Assembly (NCBI RefSeq): GCF_963678635.1
Contig: NC_087068.1
Coordinates: forward strand, 19,331,789 to 19,395,788
DNA from: Symsagittifera roscoffensis
Lineage: Eukaryota; Xenacoelomorpha; Acoela; Convolutidae
DNA: 64,000 nucleotides
Direction: 5' to 3'
A model generated the notes under the pieces. It saw nothing but the letters and a program-made list of their open reading frames with translations, had not been told where the DNA came from and made no database searches. The position numbers and the translations under genes are program-made. The stretch's first letter is position 1, and every line of letters starts with the position of its first letter. This document shows positions 58,001 through 58,207 of this stretch, one piece after another.

Positions 58001-58207
58001 TGATGCGAAGAGTTCAAATGCTTAGGTGGAGGAGCAGTGTCTATATCCCTCGAGGAACATCAACAGATGAGTGAAGAATTTGAATTCCGCAGACCAGTGA
58101 CTGGGGCTACATTCGAGAGTCTGCTAAGAGGCAGGGTTCACCTGCCAGACCCGCCCTCGAATCATCGACAACATCACCAGGCGCAACAAGAAGAGGAAGA
58201 GGAGTAG
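873..58207 (+). CDS. HERC2: HERC2-type giant E3 ubiquitin ligase, 34 exons in window, 5' end missing
   Basis: HECT-type E3 ligases form a thioester with ubiquitin on a Cys and pass it to substrates. HERC2 works in DNA-damage, centrosome and ubiquitin-signalling pathways (family knowledge). The 34 exons, listed separately, sum to 14,913 nt, an exact multiple of three, with every junction in phase and no internal stop. Domain order in window-relative residues: degenerate RLD1 1-320, cyt-b5-like 738-790, MIB/HERC2 1389-1500, UBA-like 2104-2148, CPH 2315-2386, MIB-like barrel 2447-2504, DOC 2630-2760, RLD2 2810-3207, beta-sandwich 3496-3620, RLD3 3920-4290, HECT 4385-4825 with Cys4780, tail to 4970. 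Human HERC2 is 4,834 residues in total, so this protein is longer even without its N-terminus. The ZZ finger between barrel and DOC is not recognisable. Exon assignment came from reading frames and recalled HERC2 family sequence. Transcripts would settle the first exon and the tail. Confidence 0.95.
1207..1381 (+). CDS. HERC2: HERC2 exon 2 (RLD1 remnant)
   Basis: Acceptor TTTTCAG and donor GTCAGT; entry phase 2, exit phase 0. Residues 56-114 include a [14 protein letters not shown] stretch that corresponds to the VAxGxxHxxAL..GEV core of an RCC1 repeat. Its final GE joins VLQWD of the next exon, giving GEVLQWD in place of the usual GEVYSWG. This supports both the frame and the splice. Confidence 0.75.
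1528..2785. mobile_element. MITE-like family (terminal AGAGTCAATGAACG): clustered copies in intron 2
   Basis: Two fairly complete copies (about 1581-2005 and 2035-2480) start with AAGAGTAATGAACGTA and end with TTGCGTTCATTACTCTT, which are mutual inverted repeats. A third, left-truncated copy covers about 2512-2785. Internal landmarks shared with other copies are a T-run plus CAGGAAAAGTCTTAAA, CGCGGTTTGACT, AAAGGAAGGCAAACTCC, TGATCCAGTTTTCTC and the 3' CCAACTGTCTGTTGG hairpin. They fill almost all of the 1.4-kb intron 2. Confidence 0.7.
2820..3000 (+). CDS. HERC2: HERC2 exon 3 (RLD1 remnant)
   Basis: Acceptor GTTTAG and donor GTCAGT; entry phase 0, exit phase 1. Residues 115-174 contain [20 protein letters not shown], the VxxVxxGxxHxxALxxxGxV layout of an RCC1 blade with the invariant Gly and His positions replaced. 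The frame is set by joining exon 2 (GE|VLQWD). Confidence 0.75.
3001..3584. other. Intron 3; possible truncated hAT-like MITE end
   Basis: From about 3135 the intron reads CAGGGGCGGATCTAAGG, a terminus typical of hAT-type MITEs in animals. No matching inverted end was found before exon 4, so at most one end is present. The rest of the intron shows nothing recognisable. Confidence 0.35.
3585..6002 (+). CDS. HERC2: HERC2 exon 4 (end of RLD1, linker, cyt-b5-like)
   Basis: This is a 2.4-kb exon (residues 175-980) with acceptor TTTTCAG and donor GTCAGG; entry phase 1, exit phase 1. It starts with two weak RCC1 blades (GKLFSWSE and HECLLWG). From about 4020 comes [11 protein letters not shown], matching the human LRVPFVVDI motif that closes RLD1. 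[17 protein letters not shown] corresponds to human LLPTAEERARALSALL. Around 5270-5370 the stretch [20 protein letters not shown] matches the cytochrome-b5-like segment, but the two heme-ligand His contexts (HPGG-type) are not visible, as in other HERC2 proteins. Confidence 0.92.
6251..6713 (+). CDS. HERC2: HERC2 exon 5 (armadillo-like linker)
   Basis: Acceptor TTTGTAG; the donor chosen is GTTAGT at 6714, because only this one keeps phase with exon 6. Entry phase 1, exit phase 2. Residues 981-1134 contain [19 protein letters not shown], aligning with human LIKTHQEQGRSYKEVCAP, and [10 protein letters not shown] aligning with FLFNELRPAV. The frame stays open for another 40 nt past the donor, so an unspliced readthrough would stop at about 6756. 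Confidence 0.9.
6714..7824. repeat. Intron 5: MITE tail, hairpin-ended tandem family copy 2, tRNA-like tail element
   Basis: A MITE 3' end (CCTTGCGTTAATTACTCT) lies near 6950. From about 7000 to 7590 runs a second copy of the family seen at 1-830, again with units of about 170 bp, and it ends in CCAGCTTTTGCTGGGCCCC. Directly after it (7600-7752) is a tRNA-like block (A-box-like TGGCGCAGATGCTGG, B-box-like CTTTCGAGTCC) that ends in the shared GTGAAGTGCAGCTTCGCCTC tail. Confidence 0.6.
7825..8033 (+). CDS. HERC2: HERC2 exon 6
   Basis: Acceptor TTTTCAG and donor GTATGC; entry phase 2, exit phase 1. Residues 1135-1204. [17 protein letters not shown] continues exon 5 helix-like sequence and [15 protein letters not shown] is placed where human has LLPSVQYAMFCGW. 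Sequence conservation is modest; helical repeats are inferred. Confidence 0.85.
8034..8393. other. Intron 6, nothing recognised
   Basis: A 360-nt AT-rich intron. It has no repeat-family landmarks and no coding similarity that I could see. Confidence 0.6.
8394..8568 (+). CDS. HERC2: HERC2 exon 7
   Basis: Acceptor ACGATAG and donor GTTGGT; entry phase 1, exit phase 2. Residues 1205-1262. [20 protein letters not shown] and the following helical text fill the place of human LLEVTFGKLYAWAVQNIRNV. Assignment rests on phase continuity on both sides. Confidence 0.8.
9128..9502 (+). mobile_element. Composite element, Ser/Leu-tRNA-like cassette
   Basis: It starts at the recurring GCGAGCAGTTAGTG / TACGAACCGTCTTTTTTT / CTAACCTAA block. 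The tRNA-like cassette begins near 9326 with CGTGGCTGAGTGGTTAGTG (a type-2 tRNA A box) and has a B-box-like GGTTCGTTTCC near 9382. The copy stops at AGTGTTTGC near 9500 without the terminal hairpin. Related short copies lie at 32920 and 52125. Confidence 0.6.
9660..10186 (+). mobile_element. Composite element with both terminal hairpins and intact B box
   Basis: The left end is TTTACACAAGCATGGCTTG, a perfect ACACAAGC/GCTTGTGT hairpin. The right end is GCAACTTCGCCTCTGTGTAA, so the termini TTACAC and GTGTAA are inverted. Inside, at 9854-9910, is a tRNA-like cassette with A box TAGCGTAGATGTAGG and B box GGTTCGAACC. A close copy is at 21552-22040. Confidence 0.65.
10598..11275 (+). mobile_element. 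Long-form composite element (about 680 bp)
   Basis: The left end is ACACTTGCGAAGCTAATGTA, followed by the shared TACGAACCTTC, GCATGTGCGTTGACATTCGA and ATGTGGCTTTATG blocks. The tRNA-like cassette starts near 11058 (GCATGGTTGAGTGGATGAAG). The 3' end at 11252-11275 is GCAAAGCGCAGCTTCGCCTC. Copies of the same long form are at 24903, 46785 and 56487. Confidence 0.65.
13892..14266 (+). CDS. HERC2: HERC2 exon 8
   Basis: Acceptor GTTTTTAG and donor GTTAGT; entry phase 2, exit phase 2. Residues 1263-1387. [15 protein letters not shown] opens a helical stretch, and [19 protein letters not shown] matches human LLNSGMLALTQTALRLIGP. An acidic low-complexity linker ([14 protein letters not shown]) and a basic patch (RRRK) precede the MIB/HERC2 domain. 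Confidence 0.88.
14267..14582. other. Intron 8, nothing recognised
   Basis: A 316-nt intron. A direct 14-bp duplication (TCAGAACCATGTTT/TCAGAACCATGTAA, about 14397-14422) is the only structure noticed. Confidence 0.5.
14583..18303 (+). CDS. HERC2: HERC2 exon 9 (MIB/HERC2, UBA-like, CPH, barrel)
   Basis: A 3.7-kb exon (residues 1388-2628) with acceptor TTTTGTAG and donor GTAGTT; entry phase 2, exit phase 0. [20 protein letters not shown] opens the MIB/HERC2 domain and [16 protein letters not shown] closes it after an insertion of about 65 residues. [12 protein letters not shown] at about 16330 matches human [30 protein letters not shown] (16747-16800) is UBA-like. [18 protein letters not shown] to [15 protein letters not shown] (17370-17577) is the CPH domain. 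[20 protein letters not shown] to [16 protein letters not shown] (17758-17928) is the MIB-like barrel. Where vertebrates have a ZZ finger there is only low-complexity Ser/Gly/Asn sequence with CLCC and CSQCPC. Confidence 0.95.
18389..18574 (+). CDS. HERC2: HERC2 exon 10 (DOC/APC10 domain, first half)
   Basis: Acceptor TTTGAAG (an AAG acceptor) and donor GTAAGA; both phases 0. Residues 2629-2690. [17 protein letters not shown] followed by ILLHRLSIE matches human CWQSSGSQGKHWIRLEIFPDVLVHRLKM, the signature of the DOC galactose-binding-like fold. The intron before it is only 85 nt. Confidence 0.93.
20955..21440 (+). repeat. Tandem repeat, 185-223-bp units
   Basis: CAGAATTATT..GCAT followed by TTATGATGCTCG.AATT.GCATGTG starts at 20955, 21178 and 21363. 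Between these starts are shared blocks AAATCGGCACATA and TACTTTCTCTT, themselves repeated inside each unit. There are about 2.4 units, and the first interval carries extra internal repeats. Confidence 0.7.
21552..22040 (+). mobile_element. Composite element, sister copy of 9660-10186
   Basis: It starts TTTTACACAAGCCAAGCTTG (hairpin) and ends GCGAAGTGCAACTTCGCC. The tRNA-like cassette at about 21738-21800 keeps A box TAGCGTAGATGTAGG and a B box with one change (GGTTCGAACGTGG). Blocks CAAATATTGTTGCGACA and AGTAGCGTTATCGGTCATA are shared with the copy at 9660. Confidence 0.65.
22938..23900 (+). CDS. HERC2: HERC2 exon 11 (DOC second half, RLD2 blades 1-3)
   Basis: Acceptor TCTATAG and donor GTTGGA; both phases 0. 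Residues 2691-3011. [20 protein letters not shown] with HGLRFIGRI completes DOC (human [27 protein letters not shown]). An acidic linker (ITEDDDEDH) follows. RLD2 starts with [15 protein letters not shown] and contains [15 protein letters not shown] and [14 protein letters not shown], all canonical RCC1 motifs. The frame runs on past the donor for 105 nt, but the family sequence continues at exon 12 ([12 protein letters not shown]). Confidence 0.95.
24903..25787 (+). mobile_element. Long-form composite element with a different tRNA-like cassette
   Basis: The left end CACTTGCGAGCGCAGTG and the AACCTAAGTCGCAA block match other copies. About 24980-25265 is unrelated and looks inserted. The cassette at 25607-25675 (ACCGTGGCGCAGATGAGG, B-box-like GTAGAATCGAATCCGCC) resembles the one at 7611, not the Ser/Leu-like cassette of the otherwise similar copy at 10598. 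The 3' end is GCGAAGTGCAGCTTTGTCTC. Confidence 0.6.
25930..26505 (+). repeat. Dispersed repeat, + copy (inverted partner at 44830-45430)
   Basis: CCACGCAGAATCAGGTACCA and AAATAATCATCGGA near 26055, GCCCTTTCAGTCGT near 26110 and the end AATAACTAGCTATCCTTGTT near 26490 all recur reverse-complemented in intron 19. Nothing coding was recognised. Terminal inverted repeats were not seen. Confidence 0.6.
26621..26789 (+). repeat. 84-85-bp tandem duplication within a MITE copy
   Basis: The block from CGACTTTTGATTTTT through TTACAAGGAAAGCAAACTCC to AGCAAAAGTTTAA occurs twice back to back, nearly identical (one extra T). The near-identity suggests a recent local duplication compared with the diverged copies around it. 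Confidence 0.8.
27537..27772 (+). CDS. HERC2: HERC2 exon 12 (RLD2 blades 4-5)
   Basis: Acceptor TTTTTAG and consensus donor GTAAGT; entry phase 0, exit phase 2. Residues 3012-3089. [20 protein letters not shown], then [13 protein letters not shown] and [20 protein letters not shown] align almost residue for residue with human RLD2. A Trp codon is split by the intron. Confidence 0.97.
27773..28887. other. Intron 12, left part
   Basis: T-rich sequence. A MITE-like 3' fragment (GTGTCAATCACAAAATGTTC to GTCTGTTGGCTTTG) lies at about 28710-28805, after a short GCGTAGCTCCGCTT tail motif near 28683. The end of the nested gene follows directly. Confidence 0.45.
28888..30468 (-). CDS. Nested antisense gene: unrecognised multipass membrane protein (526 aa)
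   Basis: I do not recognise this family. The uninterrupted 526-codon frame lies inside HERC2 intron 12 on the opposite strand, in a stretch free of the intron repeat families. In-frame TGA 21 nt upstream of the ATG supports this start. Hydrophobic segments lie near residues 55-77, 145-180, 205-234, 288-308, 322-342, 368-386, 408-424 and 432-456, suggesting about eight or nine membrane spans. Possible N-glycosylation sites NVS and NLS lie in the first 25 residues. A basic, polar loop covers about 85-140 and a Ser/Asp/Glu-rich loop about 236-285. The C-terminal 65 residues are basic and His-rich. Further exons on this strand upstream (30598-31264) are possible. Chance is unlikely for this length in AT-rich DNA. 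Confidence 0.75.
   Translation of the reverse strand: MSFELPTLINVSVNTFIYTTNLSENFSNPKTSSNLIDPLRFLIGIREGPGREMDSLLLILLAFLLSLSEVIHGIIISANSYCQLQIQHIYDRPNSNHARTTPTKNLLAHQQTDIENRMIDRMRENNPRSRAEASAEKHLTSPSAMPYIFCVLMRLSRTIFCVYFMPSNLFLAITSLLHPGMLYRIFATSISTTVDKTKSSSSYENFALSVLLEGIFSPILTIALANIYFVYLYIQPDKLMSNSRPDLISQDEESSSIINYSSGTTHTQQHEQLPNANTSELGIDQLYLNSFLISLFLLRMIGFVLGKLSPSMQNAAGNLARTLNAILILIVCVLFCAFTQISADPQDSISNWSIMFRSFVHSTQWKHTGCYMLLLIVQPILLRTLNFSSPITQLKSYLLQITCPDTSTSLTLLLWAAAPILEPTMHSSVGLESVIFSYLVITVTQFLISGCILLCTRCSSNYSVQCNLPWLLNHLRVILRGRRCYNVRRETLRAKLEPHHHYYPPTTPVVLTLNAKKDTLSFDLIL
30598..31264 (-). other. Possible 5' exons of the nested antisense gene
   Basis: On the - strand an acceptor-like TTTAG at 31265 precedes an open stretch with [20 protein letters not shown] and [18 protein letters not shown], ending at a GT at 31105 or 31093. 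This reads like a membrane-anchored coding exon. A second hydrophobic open stretch ([20 protein letters not shown]) lies at 30598-30890. I could not join either to the 526-codon frame with convincing splice sites, so these are candidates only. Confidence 0.35.
31568..31735 (-). other. Short antisense open frame (55 codons)
   Basis: On the - strand a 55-codon ATG frame reads [20 protein letters not shown] and continues through [20 protein letters not shown] to a stop. Two ATGs (at its start and before the VFNHN stretch) and the absence of repeats make it a possible first exon or small gene near the nested frame. Coordinates are approximate (within about 15 nt) and there is no homology evidence. 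Confidence 0.2.
31800..32031 (+). CDS. HERC2: HERC2 exon 13 (RLD2 blade 6)
   Basis: Acceptor GTTGCAG and donor GTAACA; entry phase 2, exit phase 0. Residues 3090-3167. [20 protein letters not shown] and [20 protein letters not shown] and [13 protein letters not shown] match human RLD2. A short Asn/Ser/Gly insertion sits between blade strands. Confidence 0.96.
32032..32668. other. Intron 13, no element assigned
   Basis: T-rich intron. Two direct copies of CACAGGATGAATCAAA (about 32124 and 32150) and a TTTTCTGTCGGTTAG..GCCATGCTA block, also seen near 28640, hint at repeats too decayed to delimit. Confidence 0.4.
32669..32825 (+). CDS. HERC2: HERC2 exon 14 (RLD2 closing strand)
   Basis: Acceptor AACTAG and donor GTAGGG; entry phase 0, exit phase 1. 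Residues 3168-3219. [16 protein letters not shown] closes the propeller (human ITRVACGSSHSVAWTT) and [12 protein letters not shown] matches the ARDPLGASYLG motif after RLD2. Confidence 0.95.
32826..33975. repeat. Intron 14, left part: composite element and unassigned DNA
   Basis: A short-form composite element lies at about 32920-33262 (TATTATTGCGAACCGTC, AACCTAAGTCGCAAA, cassette CCGTGACTGAGAGGTTAGTG near 33085). It ends in a doubled tail in which CGCCT..GTGTTAAAG occurs twice. 33263-33975 contains a Ser-rich open stretch (33521-33703, CATCATCATCATC run) that I do not consider a gene. Confidence 0.5.
33980..36480 (+). mobile_element. Decayed CR1/Jockey-like LINE (endonuclease plus reverse transcriptase)
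   Basis: Recognisable parts in order: an endonuclease segment with [14 protein letters not shown] near 34150; an endonuclease end [11 protein letters not shown] plus [11 protein letters not shown] (34440-34540); the linker [17 protein letters not shown] (34760); RT blocks [20 protein letters not shown] (35310), [16 protein letters not shown] (35565), [17 protein letters not shown] (35740, PQG mutated to PQC) and the catalytic FLYADDTKI (35822). The post-RT part is [17 protein letters not shown] (35915) and [19 protein letters not shown] (36105). The frame breaks at least four times, and sequence between the YADD block and the C-terminal part (about 35870-35890) is deleted. So it is non-autonomous and old. 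Left and right ends are approximate. Confidence 0.8.
36481..37499. repeat. Intron 14, right part: AT-rich DNA and repeat shared with intron 33
   Basis: 36481-36980 is A/T-run rich with nothing assigned. 36990-37200 resembles a decayed MITE 3' half (AAATGGATTTTAATGATTCA). 37232-37475 (AACACATGCGCGGAATCATA to AGTAGACTAATTGTGAAGC) matches 57668-57890 over about 230 bp. The exon 15 acceptor lies only about 25 nt beyond the repeat. Confidence 0.55.
37500..38924 (+). CDS. HERC2: HERC2 exon 15 (post-RLD2 region, beta-sandwich)
   Basis: Acceptor TACTTCCAG and donor GTAAGA; entry phase 1, exit phase 1. Residues 3220-3694. [11 protein letters not shown] matches human [31 protein letters not shown] stands in the place of LLIADDTRVVVDLLKLS. 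From about 38340, [20 protein letters not shown], then [21 protein letters not shown] and GWCFMVFP outline the PHR/zinc-finger-less beta-sandwich (human ESSHPYTDD..GTVKIPGA, LTVMDG, WSDWSSEL, GWRFTVYP). [14 protein letters not shown] matches LAASLAACAQLSAL at the exit. Confidence 0.95.
39163..39485 (+). CDS. HERC2: HERC2 exon 16
   Basis: Acceptor TTTCTGCAG and donor GTACTA; entry phase 1, exit phase 0. Residues 3695-3802. [15 protein letters not shown] matches human [35 protein letters not shown] and HLMHSAYFK match LAALVKGLPEALQRQFEYED and QLLHSPFFK. Confidence 0.96.
39486..39930. other. Intron 16, nothing recognised
   Basis: A 445-nt A/T-rich intron without landmarks of the repeat families found elsewhere in the window. 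Confidence 0.6.
39931..40104 (+). CDS. HERC2: HERC2 exon 17
   Basis: Acceptor GATGCAG and donor GTTAGA; both phases 0. Residues 3803-3860. [20 protein letters not shown] and FLADVRRK match human ACDLELDTLPCCAETHKWAWFRR and FLDEVAKK. In human these precede RLD3. Confidence 0.95.
40560..41330 (+). repeat. TTTA-rich low-complexity tract with about 290-305-bp tandem duplication
   Basis: The tract is dominated by TTTA and TTTATT runs. A unit starting ATTCTTTCTTTCATTTAG occurs at 40722 and 41011, with a truncated third start at 41316. Both units share GTTTGTTTGGTTATTTGTTC and TATCAGGTGTGTTTTG, so this is a segmental tandem duplication and not only slippage. Open frames here are artefacts of the composition. 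Confidence 0.85.
41333..41775 (+). repeat. Minisatellite, six units with exact 76-bp spacing
   Basis: The anchor CATGT.TT.GTAC(G/A)ATTTTT occurs at 41341, 41417, 41493, 41569, 41645 and 41721, always 76 bases apart. Each unit also contains CTAGAACTGTTATT and GTCAATATAGCAAAA variants. Units differ by substitutions only. The array sits directly after the TTTA tract. Confidence 0.92.
44231..44367 (+). CDS. HERC2: HERC2 exon 18 (acidic linker before RLD3)
   Basis: Acceptor GATATTAG and donor GTGTTT; entry phase 0, exit phase 2. Residues 3861-3905. LLVHWANR matches human QLVQWMNR directly before RLD3. The preceding [16 protein letters not shown] is far more acidic than the human counterpart. The exon is too short and split for a long open frame, but it is required for phase between exons 17 and 19. 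Confidence 0.9.
44532..44742 (+). CDS. HERC2: HERC2 exon 19 (RLD3 blade 1)
   Basis: Acceptor GTTTCAAG (AAG acceptor) and donor GTAAAA; entry phase 2, exit phase 0. Residues 3906-3976. [20 protein letters not shown] then [20 protein letters not shown] and [19 protein letters not shown] match human RLD3 start almost exactly. Confidence 0.97.
44743..46253. repeat. Intron 19: inverted dispersed repeat and a MITE copy
   Basis: 44830-45430 is the reverse-complement partner of 25930-26505. A MITE copy runs about 45575-46025, starting AAGAGTCGATGCCCGTAG. A short stretch 46030-46230 contains repeated TTTCGTCC/TTCGTCCTA motifs (three AGATTTCGT-like blocks) of unknown origin. Confidence 0.6.
44830..45430 (-). 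repeat. Dispersed repeat, - copy (partner of 25930-26505)
   Basis: Read on the - strand it contains GGTACCACAAATAATCATCG, GCCCTTTCAGTCGTGATTC and AACCGGCTATCCTTGTTCTG, matching the intron 11 copy in the same order. The pair is inverted and about 19 kb apart within one transcript. Confidence 0.6.
46254..46509 (+). CDS. HERC2: HERC2 exon 20 (RLD3 blades 2-3)
   Basis: Acceptor TTTTTTGTAG; the donor GTTCCT is weak, but it is the one that keeps LRG phase with exon 21. Entry phase 0, exit phase 1. Residues 3977-4061. [20 protein letters not shown] and [20 protein letters not shown] and [15 protein letters not shown] align with human ATGYGAGGRLGIGGTESV and [19 protein letters not shown]. Confidence 0.96.
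46785..47600 (+). mobile_element. Long-form composite element truncated at exon 21 acceptor
   Basis: Blocks CACACTTGCG, AATTCATGAAATGAACCGAA, ATGTGGCTTTATGCTTTGCA, TTGGTGCCACTTTTGCTG and GCATATGTAGCTGCTTT are in the order seen at 10598. The tRNA-like cassette begins at about 47574 (GTTTGCGTAACTGAGTAGATGAA) and breaks off there, with exon 21 starting at 47620. The hAT-like MITE at 46981-47424 interrupts it. Confidence 0.65.
46981..47424. mobile_element. hAT-like MITE (444 bp) with 8-bp target duplication
   Basis: The left end is CAGGGCAGGTCAAAAATTAA and the right end TTAATTTTTAACCTGCCCTG, an inverted pair with one mismatch over 20 bases. The flanks AATGTAGA and AGTGTGGA agree at six of eight positions, the differences being A/G, as expected for an old hAT-type 8-bp target duplication. 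The interior is rich in AATTAATTGCAATTAAT palindromes and has no transposase frame. An element-free equivalent of the target is seen in the copy at about 10905. Confidence 0.8.
47620..47759 (+). CDS. HERC2: HERC2 exon 21 (RLD3 blade 4)
   Basis: Acceptor TATGTTAG and donor GTGAAA; entry phase 1, exit phase 0. Residues 4062-4108. [20 protein letters not shown] with [19 protein letters not shown] matches human VVDVAAGGAHSACVTAAGDL and [19 protein letters not shown]. The first base completes the Gly codon of LRG. Confidence 0.96.
48045..48298 (+). CDS. HERC2: HERC2 exon 22 (RLD3 blade 5)
   Basis: Acceptor CTTTTAG and donor GTGAGC; entry phase 0, exit phase 2. Residues 4109-4192. [39 protein letters not shown] and [13 protein letters not shown] are nearly identical to human RLD3, the best conserved part of the protein. 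Confidence 0.97.
48601..48836 (+). CDS. HERC2: HERC2 exon 23 (RLD3 blade 6)
   Basis: Acceptor GTTCAACAG and donor GTAGAG; entry phase 2, exit phase 1. Residues 4193-4271. [59 protein letters not shown] match the human blade. The Trp codon is split as in exons 12/13, mirroring the same intron position in RLD2. Confidence 0.97.
48837..50967. repeat. Intron 23: tRNA-like elements and a retroelement fragment
   Basis: 48860-49502 is a composite-type region with two tRNA-like blocks: GCCATGGCTGAGTGGTTAAG at 49003, and a second near 49205-49275 with a B-box-like GGTTCGACTCC. It ends with GCGATGTACAGCTTTACTTC. 49545-50515 is a retroelement remnant. 50745-50946 holds composite-like sequence ending CAACGCAAGCTTCGCCTCTG, 20 nt before the exon 24 acceptor. 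Confidence 0.6.
49545..50515 (+). mobile_element. 3' remnant of a reverse-transcriptase retroelement (LINE-like)
   Basis: Only the post-RT, C-terminal part is present. It includes [20 protein letters not shown] near 49580, [20 protein letters not shown] near 49835, a CxCx7Hx3C zinc-knuckle-like motif with RHDEIRD near 49965-50045, and a final [13 protein letters not shown] near 50470. These patterns are common in animal retroelement proteins, and the zinc knuckle plus RH motif suggests a restriction-like-endonuclease LINE. The family is uncertain. The fragment is broken in a few places and looks old. Confidence 0.65.
50968..51092 (+). CDS. HERC2: HERC2 exon 24 (RLD3 closing strand and linker)
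   Basis: Acceptor GTTTGTAG and donor GTGAGA; entry phase 1, exit phase 0. Residues 4272-4313. [17 protein letters not shown] closes RLD3 (human VNRVACGSAHTLAWSTSK). The usual ACG before GSAH is replaced by [15 protein letters not shown] matches human PAQVPMEYNHLQ. Confidence 0.95.
51093..51444. other. Intron 24, nothing recognised
   Basis: A 352-nt intron. It has a direct repeat TTTATATTGGTGTTG (about 51185 and 51205) and no family landmarks. Confidence 0.5.
51445..51740 (+). CDS. HERC2: HERC2 exon 25 (HECT N-lobe start)
   Basis: AAG acceptor and donor GTACGT; entry phase 0, exit phase 2. Residues 4314-4411. [20 protein letters not shown] matches human [40 protein letters not shown] and [18 protein letters not shown] match DTLRGILISQGKEAAFRKVV and QATMVRDRQHGPVVELNR, the entry to HECT. 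Confidence 0.96.
51968..52097 (+). CDS. HERC2: HERC2 exon 26
   Basis: Tandem acceptors TAG|AAG| allow a start at 51968 or 51971, both in phase. Donor is GTATGC; entry phase 2, exit phase 0. Residues 4412-4455. [26 protein letters not shown] matches human TKSVFGQM..SFGPDSLLLPHRVWK. The human Lys/Ser-rich loop before it is replaced by [10 protein letters not shown]. Confidence 0.93.
52098..52616. mobile_element. Intron 26: truncated short-form composite element
   Basis: It starts at about 52125 with ACACTCGCAAG..GAGCGTTAGTG (left hairpin), then TACGAACCTTCTTTTTTTC and the cassette GTCCATGGCTGAGTGGTTAG near 52320. It breaks off within the cassette near 52365. The rest of the intron is unassigned. 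Confidence 0.6.
52617..52832 (+). CDS. HERC2: HERC2 exon 27 (HECT N-lobe)
   Basis: Acceptor ACTTCAG and donor GTACAT; both phases 0. Residues 4456-4527. [20 protein letters not shown] and EMCEELTEG are nearly identical to human. The loop [22 protein letters not shown] is longer than human LLIVTPNGRDESGANRD. Confidence 0.97.
53087..53227 (+). CDS. HERC2: HERC2 exon 28 (HECT N-lobe)
   Basis: Acceptor GTGTTTAG and donor GTAAAG; both phases 0. Residues 4528-4574. [20 protein letters not shown] and [19 protein letters not shown] match human [20 protein letters not shown] and LAEPVWKQLAGMSLTIADL. Confidence 0.97.
53228..54158. mobile_element. Intron 28: nested MITE copies
   Basis: A copy starting at 53312 (AAGAGTCGTTGAACGTAG) is interrupted after its CGCGGTTTATCTTTTGATTT block. 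A second copy from 53429 (AAGAGTAATGAACGTAG) runs to the 3' end TTGCGTTCATTGACTCTTTT at about 53842-53862. The second lies inside the first or joins it by recombination. 53890-54158 is unassigned. Confidence 0.7.
54159..54400 (+). CDS. HERC2: HERC2 exon 29 (HECT N-lobe)
   Basis: Acceptor CTCTCCAG and donor GTAGCA; entry phase 0, exit phase 2. Residues 4575-4654. [20 protein letters not shown] and [19 protein letters not shown] match human VDKDFIPGLMYIRDNEA and LPFTVPSASGQDIQLSS. Between them is a polar insertion ([14 protein letters not shown]). Confidence 0.96.
54596..54917 (+). CDS. HERC2: HERC2 exon 30 (HECT, GC donor)
   Basis: Acceptor GTTCAG; the donor is GCAAGC, a non-canonical GC donor, forced by family alignment (FVIQ|VLDKF). 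Entry phase 2, exit phase 0. Residues 4655-4762. [52 protein letters not shown] match human HERC2 closely. Confidence 0.97.
54918..55449. other. Intron 30 (GC-AG); possible hAT-like end
   Basis: A CAGGGTGACCACTGG terminus followed by repeated GGTCGCTA / TCGCTAGTGG motifs at about 55043-55095 looks like one end of a hAT-type element with internal palindromes. The partner end was not found. The rest is unassigned. Confidence 0.4.
55450..55653 (+). CDS. HERC2: HERC2 exon 31 (HECT C-lobe, catalytic Cys)
   Basis: Acceptor TTATAG and donor GTCAGT; both phases 0. Residues 4763-4830. [20 protein letters not shown] carries the ubiquitin-accepting Cys (codon 55501-55503, window residue 4780; human C4762). 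[20 protein letters not shown] and [14 protein letters not shown] complete HECT and match human [20 protein letters not shown] and FCKSIDTDDYARIA. Confidence 0.97.
55942..56044 (+). CDS. HERC2: HERC2 exon 32 (C-terminal tail, probable)
   Basis: Acceptor TTTTTCAG and donor GTGATC; entry phase 0, exit phase 1. Residues 4831-4864 ([20 protein letters not shown] and on). The sequence is not conserved. The exon is supported by splice sites and by the only phase that fits both neighbours. Another frame through the same bases is also open, so the protein reading is less certain than the exon. Confidence 0.6.
56294..56431 (+). CDS. HERC2: HERC2 exon 33 (Ser/Thr/Pro-rich tail)
   Basis: Acceptor TTATCAG and donor GTACAC; entry phase 1, exit phase 1. 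Residues 4865-4910. [20 protein letters not shown] is low-complexity and likely disordered. The last 35 nt of the exon plus donor are duplicated at 57398-57440. Confidence 0.7.
56487..57155 (+). mobile_element. Intron 33: complete long-form composite element
   Basis: The left end is TTACACTAGCGAACTTTAG..GCGTTAGTG, forming a hairpin. The cassette at about 56970-57040 has the A-box-like GTGGCCGAGAGGGCAGGGCG and B-box-like GGTTCGAAACCC. The right end is GCGAAGCTCAGCTTCGCCTC at about 57128. This is the best copy for defining the family ends. Confidence 0.7.
57398..57667 (+). repeat. Duplicated end of exon 33 plus flanking intron
   Basis: GTCTGCACGAGGAATGATAT to the GTACAC donor and on through AGACGTCTTTATCTTATGAG repeats 56394-56475. 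The match continues into the first part of the composite element (GGCTTTTTGATAGCAT, GATAAGTTAACTCAGTT), so about 310 bp were copied 1 kb downstream with small deletions. The copy lacks the exon 33 acceptor. Confidence 0.85.
57668..57900 (+). repeat. Dispersed repeat shared with intron 14 (37232-37475)
   Basis: AACACATGCGCGGAATCATA, GATATATAGCAATTTAA, CTTTCATAA.AAGGTTGCAAA and TTTCTAGTTTTATC..TATA occur in the same order in both copies. It directly follows the duplicated block, as if it marks a breakpoint. Confidence 0.65.
58026..58207 (+). CDS. HERC2: HERC2 last exon (exon 34, stop 58205-58207)
   Basis: Acceptor ATGCTTAG; entry phase 1. Residues 4911-4970. The exon encodes [20 protein letters not shown], then a Pro/His/Gln-rich stretch and a terminal EEEEE before TAG. 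Human HERC2 has an acidic Ser/Asp tail of about 40 residues, so length and sequence differ while acidity is kept. Confidence 0.75.
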
